A DNA stretch of 13,190 nucleotides from Paracoccaceae bacterium (GTDB taxonomy: Bacteria; Pseudomonadota; Alphaproteobacteria; Rhodobacterales; Rhodobacteraceae), in the NCBI GenBank assembly GCA_006227805.1, contig SBFT01000303.1, positions 1 to 13,190 of the forward strand. Reading direction: 5' to 3'. Made by a program: the position numbers and the translations under genes. Each line of letters starts with the position of its first letter. The first letter of the stretch is position 1. Below the pieces are notes generated by a model. That model was not told the DNA's origin. It searched no databases and saw nothing but the letters and a program-made list of their open reading frames with translations. Positions 1 to 6,857 of this stretch are shown here, in pieces.

Positions 1-2
1 TC

Positions 3-2435
3 CTGGAACAGACGGCGCATTGGGGCGGGCGCGCGCCGGTGGATGCGCAGGAAGACGACCGGATCGACGGACAGCCGGTCCAGGATTGGGTCGAGGCGAC
101 CGTCGCCGCGTTGCAGGCCATGCCCAACGTGACCCTGCGGCTGCGCTGCATGGGGGCGGGGGTCTATGACCACGGCTATGTCCTGGGCTACGAACGGCTG
201 CGCGACCACGCCCCCGACGCGCAGGGTCCCCGCCACCGGCTGTGGCGCATCCGCGCGAAAAGGATCATCAGCGCGACCGGCGCGATCGAACGGCCCTTGT
301 CCTTCGCGGGCAACGACATTCCCGGCGTGATGCTGGCCTCGGCCATGCGCGATTACGTGGTCGACTACGGCGTCTCGCCCGGCGATCGCGTGGTCGTCGC
401 CACCAACAACGACGACGCCTATCTGACCGCGATCCTTTTGAAACAGGCGGGCCTCGACGTGCCGCGCATCGTGGACGCGCGCGCCTCGGGGGGCGGTGCG
501 CTGATGGAGCGTGCCAAGGCGCTGGGCATCCGCGTCGATACGGGCCGCGCCATCGCCAAGGTCAAGGGCGGCAAGCGCGTGAGCAAGGTGCAGATCTGCG
601 CGCAGGCGGGCGAGGGCGGCGTGCTCGACGAGGTGACCTGCGACGCGGTCGCGATGTCGGGCGGCTGGTCGCCGGTCGTGCATCTGTGGTCCCATTGCGG
701 CGGCAAGCTGACCTGGGACGAGGGCCAGGCCATGTTCCGCCCCGATGCCGCGCGTCCGCCCATGGGCGCGGACGGGCAGGGCTTCGTCATCTGCGCAGGG
801 TCCGCGAATGGCGTGATGGATCTGGCCGCGGGGCTGGAGGACGCCCATGCGGCAGGTCTGGGGGCGGGCAAGGCGGCGGGCGGCAAGGCCGCGCGTGCCA
901 GGGCCCCGAAGGCCAGCGCGCGCGCAGACGCACCGATCGAGGCGGTCTGGCTGATGCCGCAGGGCGCCAAGCACGAGTTGCGCGCCAAGACCTGGCTGGA
1001 CTTCCAGAACGACGTGAAGGTCTCGGACGTCCAGCTGGCCGCGCGCGAGGGCTTCGAGAGCGTCGAACACGCCAAGCGCTATACCACGCTGGGCATGGCG
1101 ACGGACCAGGGAAAACTCAGCAACATCAACGGACTGGCGATCCTTTCGGATGCGTTGGGTCAGCCGATCCCGCAGACCGGCACCACCACGTTCCGCCCGC
1201 CCTATACGCCCATCTCGATGGGTGCCATCGGGGGTGAGGCGCGCGGTGTCGTCTTCCAGCCGATCCGGCGCACCCCCCTTCATGCCTGGCACGAGGCGCA
1301 TGGCGCCGATTGGGAGCCCGTGGGCCAGTGGCGCAGGCCCTATGCCTTTGTGCGCGCGGGCGAAAGCGTGCATGATGCGGTGATGCGCGAGGTGAAGAAC
1401 ACCCGTGAAGCCCTTGGCCTGCTGGACGCATCCACCCTGGGCAAGCTGGTCGTGAAGGGGCCGGATGCCGGGCGCTTCCTCGACATGCTCTATACCAACA
1501 TGATGTCGACGCTGCCCGTGGGCAAATGCCGCTATGGCCTGATGTGCACGGAAAACGGGTTCCTGACCGATGACGGCGTGGTCGCGCGCATCGACGAGGA
1601 TACGTTCCTCTGCCACACCACCACCGGCGGCGCCGACCGCATCCATGCCCATATGGAGGAATGGCTGCAGACCGAATGGTGGGACTGGAAGGTCCATGTG
1701 GCGAACGTCACCGAGCAATACGCCCAGATCGCGGTCGTCGGCCCCAAAGCCCGCAAGGTGCTGGAAAAACTGGGTGGCATGGATGTCTCGAAGGACGCGC
1801 TGCCCTTCATGACCTGGGCGGATGGCCGGATCGGCGGCTTTGACGCGCGGGTCTACCGCATCTCGTTCTCGGGCGAACTCAGCTACGAGATCGCGCTCCC
1901 CGCATCCCGGGGCCTGGCGTTCTGGGAAGCGTTGATGGATGCGGGCCAGGAATTCGGCGTCATGCCCTATGGCACGGAATGCCTGCACATCCTGCGCGCC
2001 GAAAAGGGCTTCATCATGATCGGGGACGAGACCGACGGCACGGTCATTCCGCAGGACCTGGGCCTCGACTGGGCGATCTCGAAGAAGAAGGCCGACTATA
2101 TCGGCAAGCGGGCGCAGGACCGCGCCCACATGACCGATCCCGACCGCTGGAAACTGGTGGGGCTGGAAACCGTGGACGGATCGGTCCTGCCCGACGGCGC
2201 CTATGCCGTGGCGCCGGGGACGAACGCCAATGGCCAGCGCCTGACGCAGGGCCGCGTCACCTCGACCTATTTCTCGCCGACGCTGGGGCGTGGCATCGCC
2301 ATGGGGCTGGTGAAGCACGGGCCGCAGCGCATGGGCGAGGTGATCGATTTCCCGGGCACCGACGGCAAGGTCTACAAGGCGCGCATCGTCGATCCTGTCT
2401 TCTACGACAAGGAAGGAGCCAAGCAGAATGTCTGA
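3..2435 (+). CDS. soxA: Sarcosine oxidase alpha subunit, 5'-truncated by window edge
   Basis: Large subunit of heterotetrameric sarcosine oxidase, a cytoplasmic enzyme that oxidatively demethylates sarcosine to glycine, passes the one-carbon unit to tetrahydrofolate and makes H2O2. The frame is open to the first bases of the window; 810 residues are visible, against about 1000 in the family, so roughly the first 200 (the N-terminal dinucleotide-binding part) lie upstream. The GTG at 39 is internal, not a start. Visible residues 1 to ~280 are the rest of the Rossmann-type region (ISATGAIERPL, DIPGVMLASAM). An Ala/Gly/Lys-rich linker follows at ~280-312, then the central domain. From ~405 comes a glycine-cleavage T-protein-like folate domain (GKLVVKGPDAGRF, SGELSYEIALP, EKGFIMIGDETDG, PQDLGLDW), and a C-terminal barrel runs from ~716. 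It overlaps soxG by 8 bases, typical of a soxBDAG operon. Identification is firm; the missing start is the only uncertainty. Confidence 0.97.
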   Translation: MEQTAHWGGRAPVDAQEDDRIDGQPVQDWVEATVAALQAMPNVTLRLRCMGAGVYDHGYVLGYERLRDHAPDAQGPRHRLWRIRAKRIISATGAIERPLSFAGNDIPGVMLASAMRDYVVDYGVSPGDRVVVATNNDDAYLTAILLKQAGLDVPRIVDARASGGGALMERAKALGIRVDTGRAIAKVKGGKRVSKVQICAQAGEGGVLDEVTCDAVAMSGGWSPVVHLWSHCGGKLTWDEGQAMFRPDAARPPMGADGQGFVICAGSANGVMDLAAGLEDAHAAGLGAGKAAGGKAARARAPKASARADAPIEAVWLMPQGAKHELRAKTWLDFQNDVKVSDVQLAAREGFESVEHAKRYTTLGMATDQGKLSNINGLAILSDALGQPIPQTGTTTFRPPYTPISMGAIGGEARGVVFQPIRRTPLHAWHEAHGADWEPVGQWRRPYAFVRAGESVHDAVMREVKNTREALGLLDASTLGKLVVKGPDAGRFLDMLYTNMMSTLPVGKCRYGLMCTENGFLTDDGVVARIDEDTFLCHTTTGGADRIHAHMEEWLQTEWWDWKVHVANVTEQYAQIAVVGPKARKVLEKLGGMDVSKDALPFMTWADGRIGGFDARVYRISFSGELSYEIALPASRGLAFWEALMDAGQEFGVMPYGTECLHILRAEKGFIMIGDETDGTVIPQDLGLDWAISKKKADYIGKRAQDRAHMTDPDRWKLVGLETVDGSVLPDGAYAVAPGTNANGQRLTQGRVTSTYFSPTLGRGIAMGLVKHGPQRMGEVIDFPGTDGKVYKARIVDPVFYDKEGAKQNV

Positions 2436-2994
2436 GCCCGTCTCGGCCCTGAACCATGCGGCCTTCACCGGCATCGCCGAAATCACCGAGATCGGCCTGC
2501 AGGGCATGATCACCCTGCGGGGCGACCTGGCCTCGGTGAAGATCAGGAAGGCGGCAACCGGCGTCGCGGGCGTCGACATGCCCGGGCAGGGCCGGGCCAA
2601 TTGCGATGGCGACCGCGGCCTCTGCTGGATGTCGCCGGACGAACTGCTGGTCCTGTGCCCCTACGACACTGTCGCGGCCGACATCGAGAAGATGCGCAAG
2701 ACGCTGGCGGGCGAATTCGCCCTTGCGGTCGACGTGTCGGATGCGCGTTGCGTCTTCGACGTCTCGGGGTCCGCCGCGCGTGAGGTGCTGGCGAAACTGG
2801 CCCCGGTCGATCTGTCGCCTGCGGCCTTCACGCCCGGAATGTTCCGCCGCACGAAGCTGGCCCAGGTGCCCGCCGCGATCTGGATGCGGGACGACCGGAC
2901 CTTCCGGATCGTCGTCTTCCGGTCGGTCGCGCAATATGCCTTCGACCTGTTGAAGGTGGCGGCCCAGGAGGGTTCCGAGGTGGGCGTTTTCTGA
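2428..2994 (+). CDS. soxG: Sarcosine oxidase gamma subunit
   Basis: Smallest-but-one subunit of heterotetrameric sarcosine oxidase, with a T-protein-like fold that packs against the alpha and beta subunits. At 188 residues it is normal length. Recognisable features are the segment WMSPDELLVLCPYD (about residues 68-81), the VDVSDARCVFDVSG strand region, and the conserved stretch FRRTKLAQVPAAIW near residue 140-155. The ATG at 2428 lies inside the end of soxA (soxA stop 2433-2435) and is preceded by a strong Shine-Dalgarno GGAAGGAG at 2411-2418, nine bases away, so the start is well supported and the two genes are translationally coupled. The gene ends inside a small hairpin (2982-2999). I see no catalytic residues, as expected for this structural subunit. 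Confidence 0.95.
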   Translation: MSEPVSALNHAAFTGIAEITEIGLQGMITLRGDLASVKIRKAATGVAGVDMPGQGRANCDGDRGLCWMSPDELLVLCPYDTVAADIEKMRKTLAGEFALAVDVSDARCVFDVSGSAAREVLAKLAPVDLSPAAFTPGMFRRTKLAQVPAAIWMRDDRTFRIVVFRSVAQYAFDLLKVAAQEGSEVGVF

Positions 2995-2999
2995 CGCCC
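2982..2999 (+). other. Hairpin spanning the soxG stop codon
   Basis: GGGCGT (2982-2987) and ACGCCC (2994-2999) pair perfectly across a six-base loop, and the soxG TGA (2992-2994) sits at its 3' arm. No T-run follows, so it is at best a weak terminator; it may instead protect the 3' end of the sox transcript. The arms are short and GC-rich, so chance cannot be excluded. Confidence 0.4.
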
Positions 3000-3003
3000 G
3001 CCC

Positions 3004-3032
3004 TTGACCTTGGCTCGCGTGGGTCGCATGTA
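3004..3032 (+). promoter_or_regulatory. Candidate sigma-70 promoter of sodB
   Basis: TTGACC (3004-3009) matches a -35 hexamer, and 17 bases later CATGTA (3027-3032) is a loose -10. The next ~25 bases are the most A/T-rich in the neighbourhood, and sodB begins at 3077, giving a 5' leader of about 35-40 bases. An inverted repeat GGGTC-N7-GACCC (3021-3037) overlaps the -10. Prediction from sequence only; the -10 is poor. Confidence 0.4.
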
Positions 3033-3076
3033 GACCCCAGAGATTTACTCGAAAAATACAAGCGGGGGGCCCACAG

Positions 3077-3676
3077 ATGGCTTTTGAACTTCCTGATCTT
3101 CCTTACGCCCATGACGCGCTTGCCGGTAAGGGCATGTCGAAGGAAACCCTAGAGTATCACCACGACCTGCACCACAAGGCCTATGTCGACAACGGCAACA
3201 AGCTGATCGCGGGGACCGAGTGGGAGAACAAGACGATGGAGGAGATCATCGTCGGCACCTACAACAAGACCGCCGTCGCGCAGAACGGGATCTTCAACAA
3301 CATCAGCCAGCTGTGGAACCACAACCAGTTCTGGGAGATGATGACCCCCGGCGAAAGCAAGATGCCCGGCGCGCTGGAAAAGGCGCTGACCGAAAGCTTC
3401 GGGTCGGTGCAGAAGTTCAAGGACGATTTCTCGGCCGCGGGCGCGGGCCAGTTCGGTTCGGGCTGGTGCTGGCTGGTGAAGGACGCGGACGGGTCGCTGA
3501 AGGTCACCAAGACCGAGAACGGCGTGAACCCGCTCTGCTTCGGGCAGACCGCCCTTCTGGGCTGCGACGTGTGGGAACATTCCTACTACATCGACTTCCG
3601 CAACAAGCGTCCGGCCTATCTGACCAACTTCCTCGACAATCTGGTCAACTGGGAAAACGTCGCCAGCCGGATGTGA
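3077..3676 (+). CDS. sodB: Superoxide dismutase, Fe type
   Basis: Cytoplasmic superoxide dismutase of the Fe/Mn family, converting superoxide to O2 and H2O2. The 199 residues are the usual length. The four metal ligands are visible: H28 (in LEYHHDLHH), H82 (QLWNHNQFW), and D164 and H168 (DVWEHSYYIDF). Metal preference can be read from the second shell. Q78 lies four residues before H82, where E. coli FeSOD has Gln69, while the position equivalent to MnSOD Gln146 is G149; this is the Fe-type arrangement. The ATG at 3077 is preceded by a G-run (3064-3069) as ribosome site, seven bases away. A candidate promoter lies upstream and a strong terminator downstream (3702-3730), so it is probably transcribed on its own. 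It lies 82 bases after soxG; the sox product H2O2 is not its substrate, so a functional link is only conjecture. Confidence 0.98.
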   Translation: MAFELPDLPYAHDALAGKGMSKETLEYHHDLHHKAYVDNGNKLIAGTEWENKTMEEIIVGTYNKTAVAQNGIFNNISQLWNHNQFWEMMTPGESKMPGALEKALTESFGSVQKFKDDFSAAGAGQFGSGWCWLVKDADGSLKVTKTENGVNPLCFGQTALLGCDVWEHSYYIDFRNKRPAYLTNFLDNLVNWENVASRM

Positions 3677-3701
3677 CCCGCAAGGCGCGCGCAGATTGCA
3701 G

Positions 3702-3730
3702 GGCCCCGCGCCACCCGCGCGGGGCCTTTT
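3702..3730 (+). terminator. Rho-independent terminator after sodB
   Basis: A nine-base GC stem, GGCCCCGCG (3702-3710) pairing with CGCGGGGCC (3718-3726) across a seven-base loop, is followed at once by TTTT (3727-3730) and CGTTT. It begins 26 bases after the sodB stop. This is a standard intrinsic terminator and isolates sodB from the next gene. Confidence 0.9.
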
Positions 3731-3831
3731 CGTTTCCGCGCGCGTCTGCGGGCGCATTCCGGGTTGCTTTCCGGGCGCACGGGATAGTTACATTCGCCGG
3801 TTGACCACGTGACGGGCTTCAGGACGATGAT

Positions 3832-4575
3832 GTGGAACGGCTGATGCAGGACATGGTGTTTTCGGATTTTCTTGTCCTCGCCGCGGCCGGCATGTTCGTC
3901 CTGGGCTATCTGATCATCAATCAGATGATGCTGCGGATCATGCTGCTGATCGGAACGCTTCTCTACATCTGGTATTACGCCGTGGTGGACGACACGCCGC
4001 TCTGGCCCGCGATCTGGGCCAGCATGGCGACGGGCACGGCGAACCTGATCGGACTTCTGGGCCTGTTCTACCGGAATTCGACGATGGCGATCCCGAAGCG
4101 CTATCGCGACATCTATGTCCATTTCGACATCCTGCCCCCCGGCGATTTCCGCAAGCTGATGTCGGCGGCGCAGCGGGTCACGCGGCCCGCGGGCCACGAG
4201 CTGACGGTCGAAGGCGCCCGGGTCAACACGCTGCACTACGTGATCGACGGCGCCGTCGAGGTCGAGAAGTTCGGCGAAAGGTTCTCGATCCCCGACGGCA
4301 TCTTCGTGGGCGAGATCGCCTATCTGACCGGCAACCGCGCCTCGGCCTCGACCTATCTGGCCGGCGAGAGCGATGTCCTGGAATGGGACGTGGCGATGCT
4401 GAAGCAGCGCGCCCGGCGCGATCCCCGCTTTCGGCTGGCGATGGACGCGATGATCTCGCTCGACCTGGCGGGCAAGGTCGCGCGGGCGGGGTCGCCCAGG
4501 ACGGCGGGCGAGGCGGCCGGGGAAGGGCAGGCGGAGGCGACGATGCCGGGCGAGCAGGCCCTCTCGCCCGGCTGA
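3832..4575 (+). CDS. Popeye-like membrane protein with cyclic-nucleotide-binding domain
   Basis: A 247-residue membrane protein with three predicted helices (~11-30, 33-52, 57-79) and a cytoplasmic cyclic-nucleotide-binding fold (~95-215). The order matches animal Popeye (POPDC) proteins: short N-terminus, three helices, then the Popeye domain. From memory of human BVES/POPDC1, local patterns also align: MMLRIMLLIG in helix 2, IW.S...NLI in helix 3, FRKL at 106-109, LEWD at 183-186, and the closing SLDLAGKV. Unlike vertebrate POPDC, the phosphate-binding cassette looks CAP-like: G160-E161-I162, then R169-A170-S171. Binding of cAMP or cGMP is therefore plausible but inferred. The C-terminal ~30 residues are Gly/Ala-rich and look disordered. 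The GTG at 3832 is chosen because AGGA (3821-3824) lies seven bases upstream; ATGs at 3844 and 3853 have no such site. The gene stands alone after the sodB terminator and converges on the LOG gene. A generic Crp-like sensor domain is the alternative reading. Confidence 0.85.
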   Translation: MERLMQDMVFSDFLVLAAAGMFVLGYLIINQMMLRIMLLIGTLLYIWYYAVVDDTPLWPAIWASMATGTANLIGLLGLFYRNSTMAIPKRYRDIYVHFDILPPGDFRKLMSAAQRVTRPAGHELTVEGARVNTLHYVIDGAVEVEKFGERFSIPDGIFVGEIAYLTGNRASASTYLAGESDVLEWDVAMLKQRARRDPRFRLAMDAMISLDLAGKVARAGSPRTAGEAAGEGQAEATMPGEQALSPG

Positions 4576-4595
4576 GGGGGCGAGGGCGGGCGGTC

Positions 4596-5147
4596 TCAGG
4601 CCAGGGCGGTCCCGAGCGAGGCGATCGCCGCCGCTGCATCCGGCACGACCGTGATCAGCCCGCGCAGCGACGCATCGGCGAAACCTTGTGCGATCACGTG
4701 GTCGATCAGGCCGATCAGCGGGTCCCAGTAGCCCGCCACGTTGACCAGAAGGATGGGCTTGTGATGCAGGCCCAGCTGCGCCCAGGTCACGACCTCGAAG
4801 AATTCGTCCAGCGATCCCGCCCCGCCGGGCAGAACGACGACGGCATGGGCGTTCATGAACATGACCTTCTTGCGTTCATGCATGGTCTCGGTCACGACGT
4901 AGGAAGTCAGGTCCGACTTGCCCACTTCGCGCCGGACCAGGTGTTCGGGGATGACGCCGAAGGTATCTCCGCCCGCGGCCTGCGCGGTGCGCGCTACGAT
5001 CCCCATCAGCCCGACATCGCCCGCACCATAGACCAGCTGCCAGCCCTGCGCGGCGATGGCCCGGCCCAGGGCCTCGGCCTCGCGCGCATAGGCCGGGATT
5101 GCGCCGCTGCGCGATCCGCAATAGACACAAACGGATTTGGCGATCAT
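4596..5147 (-). CDS. LOG-family nucleoside 5'-monophosphate phosphoribohydrolase
   Basis: Rossmann-fold protein of the LOG family (often annotated TIGR00730 or lysine-decarboxylase-like). Characterised members cleave the N-glycosidic bond of cytokinin riboside 5'-monophosphates or AMP, releasing base and ribose 5-phosphate. With 183 residues it is normal length. It opens with VCVYCGSRSG (6-15), then YGAGDVGLMG (40-49), the substrate-binding segment TMHERKKVMF (88-97, R92) and the signature PGGAGSLDE (107-115) with catalytic E115. The signature has Ser where many members have Thr. The ATG at 5147 is preferred over the GTG at 5222 because AGGA lies six bases before it on the minus strand and the added 25 residues are not family-like. 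It is convergent with the Popeye-like gene (20 bases between) and divergent from the LysM gene (about 110 bases). The native substrate cannot be told from sequence. Confidence 0.95.
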   Translation of the reverse strand: MIAKSVCVYCGSRSGAIPAYAREAEALGRAIAAQGWQLVYGAGDVGLMGIVARTAQAAGGDTFGVIPEHLVRREVGKSDLTSYVVTETMHERKKVMFMNAHAVVVLPGGAGSLDEFFEVVTWAQLGLHHKPILLVNVAGYWDPLIGLIDHVIAQGFADASLRGLITVVPDAAAAIASLGTALA

Positions 5148-5254
5148 GGGCTGTCCTTTCAGCGGGCTAAGCGGAAGGTTCCGGGCCTTGGGTGCCTGAT
5201 ATCGCGCCGGGCGGAAGGGCACAACCTGTCCCGCTCGTGGCCTGCGTGGTGGGG

Positions 5255-6784
5255 ATGACGGGGATGACGAACAAGACGGGCCTGGCGGGCCTTGGAACTG
5301 GCGGCGGTGTGGCTGCGGCGGGCGCGGTCGTGGCGCTTTTCATCGGTGTGCTCTATGCCACCGGTCGGTTGTCGCCCACCCCCGAGGCCGAGAGCCAGGC
5401 AGCGGTCAGCCAGCCGCAGACCGGCGCGACCACGCAATCCCCCGCGACCGGGGTGCCTGCCACTGACGCGCCCGCGACCGAGGCGCCCGCGAACGGGGCG
5501 TCCGTGACCGAGACGCCCGTGACCGAAGCCCCTGTCACCGAGGCGCCTGCGGCCGAAGCCGAGAGCGCCGAACCCGAGAGTGCCGAAGCCGAGAGCGCCG
5601 AAAACACCCCGCAGGCAGAGGCGACCGCGCCCGCCGAAACCGATGCGCCTGCGACTGAGGCGCCCGCCCTGGCCGAGCCGCGTCTCGACGTGGTGCGCGC
5701 GGCCCCCGACGGGATGACCGTCATCGCAGGCCAGGCCGCGCCGGGCAGTCTTGTCACCGTCCTGATCGATGGGGCGGACGTGCAGACCGAAACCGCAGAC
5801 GGCAGGGGCGAATTCGTGGCGCTTCTGTCGCTTCCGCCCAGCGAGGCCGCCCGGGTGCTGACCCTGCGCGCCACCCTCGGGGAACAGTCCGCTCTTTCCG
5901 GCGACGAGATCATCCTGGCGCCCACGGCCGCACCCGCCCCGGCACAAGCTGCCGAACAGGTCGCCTCTGCCCGGCCGCAGGACGGGACCGTGCCCGAGAC
6001 CGCACCTGCAGCCCAGAGCAAGACCGCCGCGGCCGCGACCGGGGCAGAGGCCACCGCCGAGGAAGCATCTGAAACCCCGGCGGAAACCACGGCCGGGACA
6101 GCGGGCGCAAGACCGGAGCAGGCCGCGACCGAACCGGTCCCGGACACGCAAGCGGCTGAGGCTCAGAGCACCGGACAGGACGCCGGACAGGCCGCATCCG
6201 GGACACCCGCACCCGCCGCACCCGCCCCCGTGGCGGTCCTGAGGTCGGATGCGCAAGGGGTGGAACTGGTGCAACCCGCGACACCCGCGCCCGATATCGC
6301 GCCGCAACAGGTGGTGCTGGACACGATCGGCTATGCCGAGGATGGGGCGGTCCTGCTGTCGGGCCGGGCCGAGCCGGGCGCCACGATCCGCGTCTATCTG
6401 GACAACGCCCCCGTTTCGGACCTGTCGACCGCCGGGGATGGCCGCTGGCGCGGCACGCTGGGGGCGGTCGCTCCGGGCATCTATACGCTGCGCCTCGATG
6501 CTCTGGATGGCGCGGGCGCCGTGATCAGCCGTCTCGAGACGCCCTTCAAGCGCGAAGCGCCCGAGGTGCTGGCCGAGGCCCAGGCCCGGATTGCGGCCCA
6601 GACGCCGCCGCCCGCGCCGCAGGTGTCGCGCGTGACGGTGCAGGCGGGCGACACGCTCTGGGCGATCTCGCGCGAGCGCTATGGCGACGGGCTGCTCTAT
6701 GTCCGGGTGTTCGATGCGAACCGCGACAGCATCCGCAATCCCGACCTGATCTATCCGGGGCAGGTCTTCACGCTTCCGGATTGA
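5255..6784 (+). CDS. Membrane-anchored LysM protein with Ig-like modules
   Basis: A 509-residue envelope protein. After a few polar residues there is one hydrophobic segment (~residues 17-36, GVVAL-type), read as an uncleaved anchor, so the rest should be periplasmic. Next is a long Ala/Pro/Glu/Thr-rich stretch (~37-140) with repeated TEAP and ESAE units. A bacterial Ig-like module (~142-222) follows, then a second low-complexity linker (~223-345), then a second related Ig-like module (~350-432). The C-terminus is a single LysM domain (~457-509: VQAGDTLWAIS, DANRDSIRNPDLIYPGQ) that should bind peptidoglycan. No catalytic domain is visible. Likely role: tethering or scaffolding between inner membrane and wall; inferred. 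Start: ATG 5255 or 5264, both just before the anchor and both with weak SD; the GTG at 5192 would add a non-hydrophobic leader and is less likely. The Atm1-type gene starts 73 bases after the stop, so the two may be co-transcribed. Confidence 0.88.
   Translation: MTGMTNKTGLAGLGTGGGVAAAGAVVALFIGVLYATGRLSPTPEAESQAAVSQPQTGATTQSPATGVPATDAPATEAPANGASVTETPVTEAPVTEAPAAEAESAEPESAEAESAENTPQAEATAPAETDAPATEAPALAEPRLDVVRAAPDGMTVIAGQAAPGSLVTVLIDGADVQTETADGRGEFVALLSLPPSEAARVLTLRATLGEQSALSGDEIILAPTAAPAPAQAAEQVASARPQDGTVPETAPAAQSKTAAAATGAEATAEEASETPAETTAGTAGARPEQAATEPVPDTQAAEAQSTGQDAGQAASGTPAPAAPAPVAVLRSDAQGVELVQPATPAPDIAPQQVVLDTIGYAEDGAVLLSGRAEPGATIRVYLDNAPVSDLSTAGDGRWRGTLGAVAPGIYTLRLDALDGAGAVISRLETPFKREAPEVLAEAQARIAAQTPPPAPQVSRVTVQAGDTLWAISRERYGDGLLYVRVFDANRDSIRNPDLIYPGQVFTLPD
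5552..5602 (+). repeat. Direct repeat inside the LysM gene
   Basis: Two identical 21-base copies (5552-5572 and 5582-5602) with a 30-base period encode the repeated AEAESAE unit, with a diverged copy between them. They lie in a wider field of imperfect repeats encoding (V/A)TEAP (about 5440-5670). This is the kind of in-frame repeat that changes length by slippage, giving linkers of variable length between strains. Confidence 0.8.
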
Positions 6785-6857
6785 TCGGCCCCGGGGGCTC
6801 TGGCAAAGGCCCGTGCGTCGGGATAAGTCAGGGGTCCAGCCCGAAGACAGGACCGAC

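Noticed and set aside
39..41. GTG as the start of soxA
   Set aside because: The frame stays open and sarcosine-oxidase-like up to the window edge, and the protein would lack about 200 residues; the true start lies upstream.
3764..3793. Possible promoter TTGCTT...TTACAT before the Popeye-like gene
   Set aside because: The hexamers match poorly and the spacing depends on which -10 is chosen, so it is too weak to list as a feature.
5192..5222. Overlapping starts of the LOG gene (GTG 5222) and the LysM gene (GTG 5192)
   Set aside because: Starts at 5147 with a good SD and at 5255/5264 beside the membrane anchor fit the families better and leave a normal divergent spacer. I found no convincing promoter hexamers in that spacer.
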